Counted from the stretch's first letter, positions 17,634-26,606 are shown. The stretch: 64,000 nucleotides of DNA from Ferribacterium limneticum (GCF_020510625.1 NZ_CP075191.1:968001-1032000), one strand, 5' to 3'. The notes: generated by a model from the letters alone, not told the origin. Numbers and translations are program-made.

Positions 17634-18212
17634 TCAAGCGCGGGCGGTCATGGCGCTATAGCCATAGACCAGCCCCATGACGCCGACGGCGTAGATGTCG
17701 TCGCCCTGCACTTCGAGCACGATCTGCGGCAGGCTTTCCGTGCCGTGGCCGGAAATGACCATGCCGTGCTTGGTCAGGTCGAAAGTCGTCAGGTGCAGCG
17801 GGCAAGGGCCAAGGGCCTGGAAGGCATCCTTGTAGGTGCCCTGCAGCGGCCCACCCATGTGCGTGCATTGCTGGTTGAAGGCAACGATGTCCTTGTCGGC
17901 GCCAACGCCGCCACCGGCGACCGTGCCCAGCTTGACCAGGATGTTCTGGACGTCGGGATACGGGTAGGCGAAGTCGAGCGGAATGCCTTTCTTCAGGGCC
18001 GCCAAACTGCCGATCTTCTGCTTCGGAAAACTGGCTTTCAGGGCGTGGATCGGTGCGGCTTCCGCCGTACCCGGCAGGCCAATGGCGGCCAGCGTGACCA
18101 TCGCCCCGCCGGCCAGCAGAAATTGGCGGCGGCTCATGCACAGGCGGTCATGGTGATCGTCGTGGCGATTGCTGTGACCATCCGCATGAACGGAAATGAC
18201 TTTGTTCGTCAT
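17634..18212 (-). CDS. idrB: Iodate reductase Rieske subunit IdrB
   Basis: This 192-residue small subunit carries a twin-arginine signal (SRRQF at residues 27-31 with the hydrophobic stretch after it) preceded by a His-rich N-terminus. The Rieske 2Fe-2S ligands are CTH (C116, H118) and CPLH (C137, H140). The two positions that form a disulfide in many Rieske proteins are Gly121 and Leu139 here, so no such bridge can form. It passes electrons between periplasmic cytochromes and the molybdenum subunit. A strong AAGGAG site precedes the ATG, and the stop lies just before the idrA ribosome binding site. Confidence 0.88.
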   Translation of the reverse strand: MTNKVISVHADGHSNRHDDHHDRLCMSRRQFLLAGGAMVTLAAIGLPGTAEAAPIHALKASFPKQKIGSLAALKKGIPLDFAYPYPDVQNILVKLGTVAGGGVGADKDIVAFNQQCTHMGGPLQGTYKDAFQALGPCPLHLTTFDLTKHGMVISGHGTESLPQIVLEVQGDDIYAVGVMGLVYGYSAMTARA

Positions 18213-18224
18213 GGTGCGTACTCC

Positions 18225-19361
18225 TTACTTGGCAGCCGAGATCGGCGCGGGAAGCGGCTGGTAATCGCCGGGTAGCTTGGGATCGTCTTGCAGCAGCGGC
18301 TCATCCATCGACAGGGCTTCGAGGAAGGCGACCAGATCCTTCTTCTCCTGGGCGCTCAGCTTCAATGGCTTGAGCAACTTGGTCTTGTTCTGGGCCGCAC
18401 CGCCGCCCTGGTTGTAGAACTCGACCACGTCGCCCAGCGTTGCCAGCATGCCGTTGTGCATGTAGGGGCCGGTGTACTTCAGCTCGCGCAGGCTGGGGAC
18501 GCGCCACTTGCCGATGTCCTTCGGGTTCATCGTGATGTAGAACAGACCGGCATCGCCCTTGGCATTGCGGTAGTCGCTTTCGGAAACGCCCTTCTGGTAC
18601 CACTCCCAGCGATGCGTCACCTGGCCGACCGGGTCTTCCGCAAACTGCGGGTGATCCGGCACGCCGGTGGCGAAGAACTGCTGGTTCGAGGCGAGCGGCC
18701 CGTTGTGGCAGGCGATGCAGTTGGCCTTGCCGTTGTAGAGCGCCATACCGCGTTTCTGGCTGTCGTTGAGCGCCTTCTTGTCGCCCATGGCGTAGCGGTC
18801 GGCCGGCACCTTTTTGGCATCCGAATTCAGCGTGCGCTGGTAGGCGGCAATCGCCCGCCAGGCGTCGTTGATGCGTGGCCACTGGCTGCCGAAGACCTTG
18901 TTGAATTCCTGTACGTACTCGGGCAGGAAGCGCAGGCGCATTTCCATCACCGAGTCGTCGCCATTGCCTGCCACGCCACCACCGGCTGCGGCCGGGGCTT
19001 GTTGTTCGAGGCTGGTTACCGAACCTTCCCAGAACAGTTTGTTGTAGTAGCCCGAGTTGAGCACGGTCTGCGAGTTGCGCCAGTGCTTGGTCCCGGGGTA
19101 GCCGCGCGAGATCTGGCCGCCGTCGCCCCAGCCCAGGCCGGGCACGTGGCAGGAGACGCAGGGCATGGAGCCGTCGCCGGACAGGCGGTTATCCCAGAAC
19201 AGTTTCTTGCCGAGTTCCACCTTGGCTGGCGTGTTCGGGTTGTCCTTGGGAATCGGTGGTGGCGGCAAGGGGCCGAGTGCCGGATATTTGTCGGCAGCAG
19301 TCGCCGAAAGGGCCAGCAGCATGGCGCCGGCAGCGAGGGTAAAGCGGGTTGTCGTGTTCAT
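18225..19361 (-). CDS. idrP1: Dihaem cytochrome c peroxidase-like protein IdrP1
   Basis: This 378-residue exported protein has a signal peptide (about residues 1-23) and two haem sites, CVSCH (C68, C71, H72) and CIACH (C214, C217, H218). The C-terminal motif PYMHNGMLATLGDVVEFY is typical of the CcpA/MauG family. In iodate reducers the paired peroxidases are proposed to remove peroxide or hypoiodous acid made during iodate reduction. A GAGGAGG site precedes the ATG and the next gene starts 12 nt on, so it belongs to the same transcript. Numbering P1/P2 follows closeness to idrAB. Confidence 0.85.
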   Translation of the reverse strand: MNTTTRFTLAAGAMLLALSATAADKYPALGPLPPPPIPKDNPNTPAKVELGKKLFWDNRLSGDGSMPCVSCHVPGLGWGDGGQISRGYPGTKHWRNSQTVLNSGYYNKLFWEGSVTSLEQQAPAAAGGGVAGNGDDSVMEMRLRFLPEYVQEFNKVFGSQWPRINDAWRAIAAYQRTLNSDAKKVPADRYAMGDKKALNDSQKRGMALYNGKANCIACHNGPLASNQQFFATGVPDHPQFAEDPVGQVTHRWEWYQKGVSESDYRNAKGDAGLFYITMNPKDIGKWRVPSLRELKYTGPYMHNGMLATLGDVVEFYNQGGGAAQNKTKLLKPLKLSAQEKKDLVAFLEALSMDEPLLQDDPKLPGDYQPLPAPISAAK

Positions 19362-19370
19362 GTCGCCTCC

Positions 19371-20495
19371 TCAGTTCTTGCCGTAGGTCTTCCAGACCTG
19401 CATGTCGGGCTGGCCGGGATCCTTGACCTCAACCTGATCGCCAGACAGGGAAAGCAGAAATGCCTTGAGCGCTTTCTTCTCGCTGGCCGACAGGTTCAGC
19501 GCCTTCAACTCGGAACCGGCGGCGCCGCCCTTGTCGTAGAAATTGATCACGTCGTCGAGCGTGGCCAGCGTGCCGTTGTGCATGTAGGGCGCCGTGTATT
19601 TCAGGTCGCGCAGCTGGGCGGTACGGAATTTACCGATGTCGCGCTTGTCCTTCGTGATGGCGTAAGCGCCGACGTCGGTGCGGGCGTTCATGTAGTTCGG
19701 CATGCCGCTGGTGGCGTAATGGCGCAGCATGGTGATGGTGCGCAGCGGGTTCTTCAAGACGTCCGGGTGCTCGGGCACGCCGGTCTTGTGCAGGTTGCCG
19801 TCAGAACCGATCGGGCCGTTGTGGCAGGCAACGCAGTTGGCCTTGCCCTTGAACAGCGCGTAACCGTCCTTCTGCTCGGAGGTCAGGGCTGATTCATCAC
19901 CCTTCTTGAACTTGTCGAAGGGCGCATTGGTCGTTTCCAGGCTCTTGATGAATTCGCCGATGACATTGAAGACGCGCATGCCGTTGATGTCGTCATTCGG
20001 GCGCCACTTCTGCCACAGCGCGTGGTATTCCGGTACCTGCTTCAGGCGTTCCTGCATCAGGCGGCCGTCCATGTTCATCGTGTGGGCCTCGGTGATCATG
20101 TCGCGAACCAGCGTGCCGGCATCGGAGCCGTCAAGACGGCCATCCCACAGGAAGCGCTTCTGGTGCTTCGAGTTCAGTACGGTCGGTGAATTGCGGAAAT
20201 ACTCCATCGACGGATAGCCAGCTGACAGCGCCATGCCGTCACCCCAGCCTTTTTTCGGATCATGGCAAGAAGCGCAGGAAACGCCCCAGTCGCCGGAGAG
20301 GCGGTTGTCGAAGAAGAAGTATTTGCCGAGTTCGATCATCGTGGCATTGCCCGGCTTGGCTTCGGGCATGGCGGCGAGATCGGGTGCATTACCCTGGGCA
20401 TTGACCGACTGCGGGTCGGCCATCAGGGCAACGGCTGTCGCAACACCCATCACTCCCATGGTTAGCGCCAGACGTTTGCGATGCTGGTTTTTCAT
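19371..20495 (-). CDS. idrP2: Dihaem cytochrome c peroxidase-like protein IdrP2
   Basis: The start is set at ATG 20495, with AGGGGG just upstream; a longer frame from 20567 would begin inside the sigma-54 promoter. The 374-residue precursor has a basic, hydrophobic signal (about residues 1-33) and two haem motifs, CASCH (C74, C77, H78) and CVACH (C221, C224, H225), plus PYMHNGTLATLDDVINFY. It is the first gene of the operon and a paralogue of its neighbour, with shorter loops. The expected role is periplasmic peroxidase paired with IdrP1. Confidence 0.85.
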   Translation of the reverse strand: MKNQHRKRLALTMGVMGVATAVALMADPQSVNAQGNAPDLAAMPEAKPGNATMIELGKYFFFDNRLSGDWGVSCASCHDPKKGWGDGMALSAGYPSMEYFRNSPTVLNSKHQKRFLWDGRLDGSDAGTLVRDMITEAHTMNMDGRLMQERLKQVPEYHALWQKWRPNDDINGMRVFNVIGEFIKSLETTNAPFDKFKKGDESALTSEQKDGYALFKGKANCVACHNGPIGSDGNLHKTGVPEHPDVLKNPLRTITMLRHYATSGMPNYMNARTDVGAYAITKDKRDIGKFRTAQLRDLKYTAPYMHNGTLATLDDVINFYDKGGAAGSELKALNLSASEKKALKAFLLSLSGDQVEVKDPGQPDMQVWKTYGKN

Positions 20496-20550
20496 GATTC
20501 CCCCTGTGGATTGGAGACCTGTGGGAACAGCCCCACAACAGGAAGGGAAT

Positions 20551-20566
20551 TGCACGCTCCGTGCCA
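20551..20566 (-). promoter_or_regulatory. Sigma-54 (-24/-12) promoter of the idr operon
   Basis: On the minus strand the sequence is TGGCACG-GAGC-GTGCA. It matches the RpoN consensus TGGCACG-N4-TTGCW, with GG and GC separated by the required 10 nt and one mismatch in the -12 box. It lies 55 nt before the idrP2 ATG, leaving a leader of about 45 nt. An NtrC-type activator is encoded directly upstream. Confidence 0.85.
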
Positions 20567-20630
20567 TGGCCGGGAGTGGCTGATTATTCGAGGTTTTACG
20601 ATGAAGCCAGTTGTTTGGCAGCGGTCATAA

Positions 20631-20664
20631 ATCAACCGGCCGGTTAATTTCTGACCGGTTTGAT
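20631..20664. promoter_or_regulatory. Candidate enhancer site for the NtrC-type regulator
   Basis: AACCGGCCGGTT (20634-20645) is a perfect 12-bp palindrome inside a near-perfect 18-bp one (20631-20648). A third half-site, CCGGTTTGAT, follows at 20655-20664 and mirrors ATCAACCGG at 20631-20639. The cluster is 65-98 bp upstream of the -24 box, the usual distance for an upstream activating sequence. It could instead be part of a terminator for the regulator gene, but no T-run follows. Confidence 0.6.
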
Positions 20665-20675
20665 AGTGATCGGAA

Positions 20676-22046
20676 TCAGTTTTCCGAACCCTCTTCTGGG
20701 TCGCGCAACTTGTTGCGCAGCGTCAATCGGGTAATGCCGAGCAGTTCGGCAGCCTGCGTCTTGTTGCCATCGCAAAGCTTGAGCACGTGACGAATGTAGT
20801 CTAGTTCGATGTCTGCCAGCGGACGTATTGCGGCGCTGTATTTCGGGCTGTCCGGTGTGCTGTGAACGACGGTTTCACCGGCTATTTCCTTGGGTAGATG
20901 CGGCGTCCCAATAGGTTCGCCACGGGAAAGGATGGCGGCGCGCTCCACCACGTTCCGCAATTCGCGGACATTGCCCGGCCAACGATAGGCTTTGAGCAAT
21001 GGCTCCACCCCGCCTTCAAATCCGGGTGATTCGACCCCGATGACCGGAGCCACCTCGGCCAGGAAGTGCCGGGCCAAAGGCAGGATGTCATCCTGTCGTT
21101 CGCGCAGTGCCGGCAAGTCGATGGCACCGACATTCAGCCGGTAATACAGATCCTCGCGGAACTGCCCGGATTGCACCATGGCCGGCAGGTCGCGGTGCGT
21201 GGCCGAAACGAAGCGGACATCGACGCGGATTTCCTTCTGTCCGCCCAGGCGGCGAAAGGTCTGCGTTTCCAGCACGCGTAGTAGCTTGGGCTGCAGGGCC
21301 AGCGACAGGTCGCCGATTTCATCGAGAAACAGGGTGCCGCCATCGGCCAGTTCGAGCAGGCCGCGCTTCATCTGCTTGGCGTCGGTGAAGGCACCGCGCT
21401 CGTGGCCGAACATCTCGGATTCAAGCAAACCTTCCGGCAAGGCTGAGCAGTTGAGCGTCACCCAAGGGCCATCGGCGCGCGGCGACCGGCAGTGGATGGC
21501 CAGGGCGATGCGCTCCTTGCCGGTGCCCGACTCGCCACGAATCAGCACCGGCACCTTGCCAGCCGAGGCAATCCGCGCCGTCGTGTCGAGCATTTGCCGA
21601 AACGGCGCGCTGTCGCCGATCAGGCCGTCGATGACGCAGTTGTCGGACTGGGCGCGCCGCCATTCGACCTCACGCCGCAGGCGATGCGTCTCCAGCGCCC
21701 GGCGTATCAGTTCCTGCAGGTCTTCCAGATCGAAAGGTTTGTTGATGTAGTCGTAAGCCCCGGCCTTCAGGGCGGCGACTGCGGTACGCACCTCGGGATA
21801 GGCGGTCATGATGACCACCAGCGGACGATCATCCGATTCGCGCACCTTGGCCAGAATGTCGAGGCCATTCATGTCGGGCAGGCGCAGATCGAGCAAGATC
21901 AGGCTGAAAGTGCGTTCCTTGAGCAGTTCGAGGGCCTGCGCGCCATCCTCGGCAACTTCGACATCGAAGCCCTGGCGCGCCAGGAAATTGCCCACCGTTA
22001 CCCGGATGGTGTTGTCGTCTTCAACGATGAGAATCGGTTCGGGCAT
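20676..22046 (-). CDS. Sigma-54-dependent response regulator (NtrC family)
   Basis: The start at 22046 lies 1 nt after the kinase stop and gives 456 residues; an in-frame start at 22091 would overlap the kinase gene. Domains in order are a receiver (phosphoacceptor D53 in LLDLRLPD), an AAA+ module with Walker A GESGTGKE and Walker B GGTLFLDEIGDL, and a C-terminal Fis-type helix-turn-helix (NKTQAAELLGITRLTLRNKL). The sigma-54 contact loop reads GAFTDA instead of the usual GAFTGA. It is very likely the activator of the idr promoter 110 bp downstream. AioR has the same architecture, so naming it after either system would be premature. Confidence 0.9.
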   Translation of the reverse strand: MPEPILIVEDDNTIRVTVGNFLARQGFDVEVAEDGAQALELLKERTFSLILLDLRLPDMNGLDILAKVRESDDRPLVVIMTAYPEVRTAVAALKAGAYDYINKPFDLEDLQELIRRALETHRLRREVEWRRAQSDNCVIDGLIGDSAPFRQMLDTTARIASAGKVPVLIRGESGTGKERIALAIHCRSPRADGPWVTLNCSALPEGLLESEMFGHERGAFTDAKQMKRGLLELADGGTLFLDEIGDLSLALQPKLLRVLETQTFRRLGGQKEIRVDVRFVSATHRDLPAMVQSGQFREDLYYRLNVGAIDLPALRERQDDILPLARHFLAEVAPVIGVESPGFEGGVEPLLKAYRWPGNVRELRNVVERAAILSRGEPIGTPHLPKEIAGETVVHSTPDSPKYSAAIRPLADIELDYIRHVLKLCDGNKTQAAELLGITRLTLRNKLRDPEEGSEN

Positions 22047-22047
22047 G

Positions 22048-24324
22048 TCAGTTTCCAGCAAGAGGCCAAGTGAGGGTGAAGCAGGTTCCATGCCCCGGCG
22101 AACTGGTCACGGCAACGCTTCCGCCGTGCTGTTCGACGATTTTCCTGACGATGGACAGCCCCAGCCCCGTTCCTTCGCGGCGAGTTGTATAGAAAGGCTC
22201 GAAGATGCGTTTCAGCACTTCATCGGACATGCCCACGCCGGTATCCGAGATGCGGATTGTTTTGAAATTCGCCTCGGTTTTTGCATCGACCGTCACAACG
22301 CCCCCCTTGGGCATCGCATGAATGGCATTCATCAACAGGTTGAGAAAAACCTGCTTCAGTTGATGCGGATCGGCCGACAAGGGGGGATTGGTGTCGATAC
22401 CGGCTAGTTCGAATCGAATGTTGCCGCTCTTGGCATCCTTGCGCGTCCAGAACAACACGTCATCCAGCACCTGTGCCAGAGGGCAGGCTTCTCGCGCGAT
22501 CATCTGCGGTGCGGCAAAACCATGGAAGCTGCGCAGGAAACCTGAAAGCCGATCCACCTCCGACTCCATGCGTTTCAATGCCTCGATGAGTCCCGGCGGC
22601 ACATCCTCTTCGTATTGCATCGCCTGTGCAACAGCCTTCATACCAGCCAGCGGGTTGCCGATTTCGTGCGCCACCCCCATCGCCAGTTCGCCCAGCGTGG
22701 TCAACTTTTCCATCTGGAACATCTGGCGGTCCAGTTCACGGCGCTCATCGTGAATTTCGCGTTCCCGGCTGACGTCGCGGGCAACGACAATAAAGCCGGC
22801 GGTCGTTGGCGTGACGGCCAGGGAAATCACTTGCTCGGGCAATTCCAGATCACAGCGGATTGCACCGTGGCTGGCATCAAGCGCGATGCTTTTCCATTGC
22901 GGCCAGAACTGCTCGACATTCAAGCCGAGCGGGTTGTGCGATTCGCCGAGTAAGCGTCCTGCAGCGGGGTTGAGCAGGCGGATGATCCCATCCCGGTCGA
23001 TGGCCAGAATACCGTCTGCCGTGTGCTGGATGACTGCTTCGAGCGAGGCCCGCTCCTGCTCCAACTCCTGTGTGCGGGCCCGAACCTCATCTTCCAGGCG
23101 GTCGCGATGCGCCGTGATGGCGCGGGAGGATTCTTGCAGGCGCGACGCCATGCCGTTGAACTTTTCACCCAGTGCGGCAATTTCATCATTGCCAAGCACC
23201 GAGACGCGGCGCGAAAAATCGCCGTCGGCAATGGCATCCGTCTCTTTCGACAAGTCTTCCAGCGGTCGCAACAGACGCCTTGAAAGCGCATAGCCACCCA
23301 GTGCTGTGACCAGGAGTGCGACAAACAGCACCGCATAGAGCAGGTACAGATTGACCACGGCCATGAACAACTCGCGCTCCGGGAAAGCCAAGGCAATGCG
23401 CCATTTCCCCTTCGAGTTTTCAGCCAGTGCTTGCTGTGCATAGTCGATGGGCGAGTGGGCGACAATCCAGCCTTCACCGAGGCTGGGCGAGTTGCCACTT
23501 TCAATCAGATTGTTCGCGATGCCCGCCGGAAAGAAGCGATGCAGGTTTTCGACCGGTTCCAGCGAAAATGCCCCCGGCTCGCCATCAGCCGAACGGCTGA
23601 CGAAATGTCCCTGACTATCGAGTAGGTAGGCAGTGCCGTGGCGGGCATTGGCCATTTGCTGGATCTGTTCCAGCAGGATGTCGGCATGCAGATTGATGAT
23701 CAGGACACCGACCTTGGCGCCACTTGGTGCGGCCACCGGCGTGGCCACCCGAATGACCGGACGCTCCGGTTTTTCGATCTTGCCGAACTCGACGTTCAGA
23801 TCAAGCGGGGAAACGTAGATCTGCCCGACGCCAACCTCCATCGCATCGCGAAAATAATAGCGATCCCCCTTCGGTTGTAGCGCCTCACGCGGCACGACAT
23901 GCACGCCGTCCGGTTTGCGATCGACGCGCACCCATTCGTTGCCGTCGGCCGTCAGCAGGCGAATCTGGTAGATATGGGGGTAGAGCGTGGCCAGGGCGGC
24001 GTAGTCGCGCTCCAGTCGCGTCGTCGCCAACTGCAGCAACTGGGCATCCCGCGTCTGGCGTGCGGCAAGCACATCAACCAACCCCCGGCTGTTGGCGAGA
24101 TAGAGCAATTCGGATGAAAGCTGGTCAAAAAACCGGCCTATCCCCTGCGAGCGAACCGTGACTTCCTGATTCAAATTGCGCAGCGTTTCGCCTTTGAGCG
24201 CCTGCAAGGACAGATAGACACCTATGGCGCCAGCCAACGCCGTCGGGATGACCGCAGCGACCAGAAACGCGGCGTATATTCGGCGTGAAAGCCCACCTAA
24301 TGCACTGAAATTGGCGAAATCCAT
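22048..24324 (-). CDS. Membrane sensor histidine kinase (dCache-HAMP-PAS-HisKA)
   Basis: This 758-residue inner membrane kinase has a first membrane helix at about residues 17-37, a large periplasmic double-Cache-like sensor (about 40-325), a second helix (about 333-353), HAMP, a coiled coil, a PAS domain (LEAVIQHTADGILAIDRDG), HisKA with the phosphoacceptor in VAHEIGNPLAGMK and an HATPase domain ending TRREGTGLGLSIVRKIV. It is the partner of the adjacent response regulator. Its place upstream of the reductase operon suggests it senses the electron acceptor or a related periplasmic signal. The ligand is unknown. Confidence 0.9.
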   Translation of the reverse strand: MDFANFSALGGLSRRIYAAFLVAAVIPTALAGAIGVYLSLQALKGETLRNLNQEVTVRSQGIGRFFDQLSSELLYLANSRGLVDVLAARQTRDAQLLQLATTRLERDYAALATLYPHIYQIRLLTADGNEWVRVDRKPDGVHVVPREALQPKGDRYYFRDAMEVGVGQIYVSPLDLNVEFGKIEKPERPVIRVATPVAAPSGAKVGVLIINLHADILLEQIQQMANARHGTAYLLDSQGHFVSRSADGEPGAFSLEPVENLHRFFPAGIANNLIESGNSPSLGEGWIVAHSPIDYAQQALAENSKGKWRIALAFPERELFMAVVNLYLLYAVLFVALLVTALGGYALSRRLLRPLEDLSKETDAIADGDFSRRVSVLGNDEIAALGEKFNGMASRLQESSRAITAHRDRLEDEVRARTQELEQERASLEAVIQHTADGILAIDRDGIIRLLNPAAGRLLGESHNPLGLNVEQFWPQWKSIALDASHGAIRCDLELPEQVISLAVTPTTAGFIVVARDVSREREIHDERRELDRQMFQMEKLTTLGELAMGVAHEIGNPLAGMKAVAQAMQYEEDVPPGLIEALKRMESEVDRLSGFLRSFHGFAAPQMIAREACPLAQVLDDVLFWTRKDAKSGNIRFELAGIDTNPPLSADPHQLKQVFLNLLMNAIHAMPKGGVVTVDAKTEANFKTIRISDTGVGMSDEVLKRIFEPFYTTRREGTGLGLSIVRKIVEQHGGSVAVTSSPGHGTCFTLTWPLAGN

Positions 24325-24600
24325 GGTTCATTCTAACAATGAGTGATGCGCCGTTGCCGCTGCGTGACGGCTTTCTTCCCGGTGCGCCGGTCAGGTCAGG
24401 TGCGAAACTGGACGCCGGTCGGCACCGTGGCCCTCCATCCTGAATTCGATTGCATCGTCAAAGCGCATTCGGAAGACAGGCTTATTCAGCCGCCGCATGA
24501 TCGCGGCGACAACGATCGCGATGCGCGCCGCCGTGGGCTGGGGCTGTCCGCGAAAATCGTTCAAAATCGCCCCTTCTCCCGTCTTCGCAGTCTTCCTGTC

Positions 24601-25293
24601 ATGCCCCTTCCGCTCGCATCGAATCAGTTGCTGCTCTGTGTGTCACCCGATTGGGCGACTCCTGCAGGCCGTTTGCAGCGCTTCTTGCGCGCTCAGTCGG
24701 CAAATGACTGGCAGCCAGTCGGGCCATCGATTCCGGTAATGCTGGGCCGTTCCGGGCTGGCTTGGGGGCGGGGTTTGCCTGCCGAGCCAGCCGGGGAGGT
24801 GCGTCTGAAGAGCGAGGGGGACGGTTGTGCCCCGGCCGGTATTTTCGTGATTTCTGCACTGTTTGGTTATGCGAAGCCGGGCAGTACGTTGGCTCATCCT
24901 GCGAAGCTGCCTTATCTGTATGCCAGTCCTGATCTAAAGGCCATCGACGACCCGGCGTCCTCGCATTACAACCGGATTGTCGATCAGTCGTCTGTGGCTT
25001 GCCGAGACTGGACTTCGTGCGAAGACATGCGGCGGGACGACCAGCGCTATGCGATCGGTGCCGTTGTCGCGCATAACCTCGAGCAGGCGCCCGGTGCGGG
25101 CTCGTGCATTTTCCTGCATGTCTGGGAGCGCGAGGGCGTGCCGACGGCCGGGTGTACGGCGATGTCACTGGCCGATATGACGGAGATTGCCCGCTGGCTG
25201 GATGGTGCGGCGGCACCGGTGCTGGTGCAGTTGCCGCGAGCGGAATACGAAGCCTTGCGTGAGGCCTGGGGGCTGCCGCTGTTCGCAGCATGA
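24601..25293 (+). CDS. L,D-transpeptidase (YkuD-like) family protein
   Basis: The start at ATG 24601 is preferred over an upstream frame of low-complexity, Arg-rich residues; it gives 230 residues. The catalytic region reads GSCIFLHVWEREGVPTAGCT, matching the His-x(n)-S/T-x-G-Cys motif of YkuD-type L,D-transpeptidases with Cys as nucleophile. These enzymes cross-link peptidoglycan or attach proteins to it. No convincing signal peptide is visible, which is odd for a cell-wall enzyme. It starts 276 bp after the divergent kinase gene; nothing else is seen in that gap. Confidence 0.75.
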   Translation: MPLPLASNQLLLCVSPDWATPAGRLQRFLRAQSANDWQPVGPSIPVMLGRSGLAWGRGLPAEPAGEVRLKSEGDGCAPAGIFVISALFGYAKPGSTLAHPAKLPYLYASPDLKAIDDPASSHYNRIVDQSSVACRDWTSCEDMRRDDQRYAIGAVVAHNLEQAPGAGSCIFLHVWEREGVPTAGCTAMSLADMTEIARWLDGAAAPVLVQLPRAEYEALREAWGLPLFAA

Positions 25294-25361
25294 CGCTGCG
25301 GTGACAGTCCTCTGCCCGCCGGCTAGACTGGCGGCCTTTTAACCTTCCGGCCTCTTCCCCC

Positions 25362-26606
25362 GTGCTCAATAAAATCTGGGTCGCTTTCATCCTCGTCGGC
25401 TTCGTCGCGGCGGTGGCGCAGTTGCTGCAGGGCGATCTCGATATCTTCACGCGCGTGCTGACCGGGCTGTTCGATACTGCCAAGACGGGATTCGATATCT
25501 CGCTTGGCTTGGTCGGGGTGATGAGCCTGTGGCTCGGCATCATGAAAATCGGCGAGCGGGGCGGGCTGATCCAGCTTTTTGGGCGGGCGCTGGGGCCATT
25601 CTTCCGCCGCGTCTTTCCCGATATTCCGGCCGGTCATCCGGCCAGCGGCAGCATCGTGATGAACGTCAGCGCCAACATGCTCGGCCTGGACAACGCGGCA
25701 ACGCCGCTTGGGCTGAAGGCGATGCGCGAACTGCAGGAAATCAACCCGCAGCCAGACACGGCCAGCAACCCGATGATCATGTTCCTGGTGCTGAATACCG
25801 CCGGCATCACGCTGATCCCGACTTCGGTGATCGCCATCCGCCAGGCCATCGCGCTGAAGCAGGGGCTGGTTGGCTTCAACGCCGCCGATATTTTCCTGCC
25901 GACGCTGCTCGGCACCTTCGTTTCCTTCTGCGCCGGGCTGATCGCGGTTGCCGTCTGGCAGCGCATCAACCTATTCTGCAAGCCGGTGCTCGCCTTTTTT
26001 GCCGGATTCGCTGCACTGATGGGCGGGCTGTACTGGTGGCTGGCCGGCATGCCGCCGGAGCAGATGGCACAGATGATCGGCCTGCTCGGCAGCGGCCTCA
26101 TCGTCGCTATCATCGTGCTTTTCGTTGCCGTCGCCGCCTGGCGGGGCATCGATGTCTACGAAAGCTTCGTCGACGGCGCCAAGGAGGGCTTCGGCGTCGC
26201 CGTGCAGATCATTCCCTACCTGATCGCCATGCTCGTCGCGATCTCGGTCTTCCGCACTACCGGCGGCATGGATGCCCTGATCGGGCTCATCCGTAGCGCC
26301 GTGCTGGCGCTTGGCCTGAACGCCGATTTCGTCCCGGCGCTGCCGGTCGGCCTGATGAAGACGCTGAGCGGCAGCGGCGCGCGCGGCCTGATGGTCGATG
26401 TGATGACGACCTACGGTGTCGATTCCTTCCAGGGCAAGCTGGCGGCGATCATCCAGGGCTCGACGGAAACCACTTTCTACGTGCTGGCCGTCTATTTCGG
26501 TAGCGTCAATATCACCAAAACCCGCTATGCCCTGGCTTGCGGCCTGATCGCCGATGCCGTCGGGCTGGTCGGCGCCATCCTGATCGGCTACGCCTTCTTC
26601 CACTAA
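25362..26606 (+). CDS. Nucleoside recognition (Gate) domain membrane protein, SpmA-SpmB type
   Basis: This 414-residue polytopic inner membrane protein starts at GTG 25362. It has two homologous halves: the first includes GERGGLIQLFGRALGPFFRRVFPDIP and SANMLGLDNAATPLG, the second VPALPVGLMKTLSGSGARG. This is the layout of fused spore maturation proteins A and B, found also in non-sporulating bacteria. The transport substrate is unknown. No good ribosome binding site is seen, so the start is uncertain by a few codons. Confidence 0.82.
   Translation: MLNKIWVAFILVGFVAAVAQLLQGDLDIFTRVLTGLFDTAKTGFDISLGLVGVMSLWLGIMKIGERGGLIQLFGRALGPFFRRVFPDIPAGHPASGSIVMNVSANMLGLDNAATPLGLKAMRELQEINPQPDTASNPMIMFLVLNTAGITLIPTSVIAIRQAIALKQGLVGFNAADIFLPTLLGTFVSFCAGLIAVAVWQRINLFCKPVLAFFAGFAALMGGLYWWLAGMPPEQMAQMIGLLGSGLIVAIIVLFVAVAAWRGIDVYESFVDGAKEGFGVAVQIIPYLIAMLVAISVFRTTGGMDALIGLIRSAVLALGLNADFVPALPVGLMKTLSGSGARGLMVDVMTTYGVDSFQGKLAAIIQGSTETTFYVLAVYFGSVNITKTRYALACGLIADAVGLVGAILIGYAFFH

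Noticed and set aside
14947..18212. Arsenite oxidase AioBA
   Set aside because: The two subunits are of that superfamily, but paired dihaem peroxidases in the same operon are characteristic of iodate reductase and not of aio loci. Kept as the main alternative.
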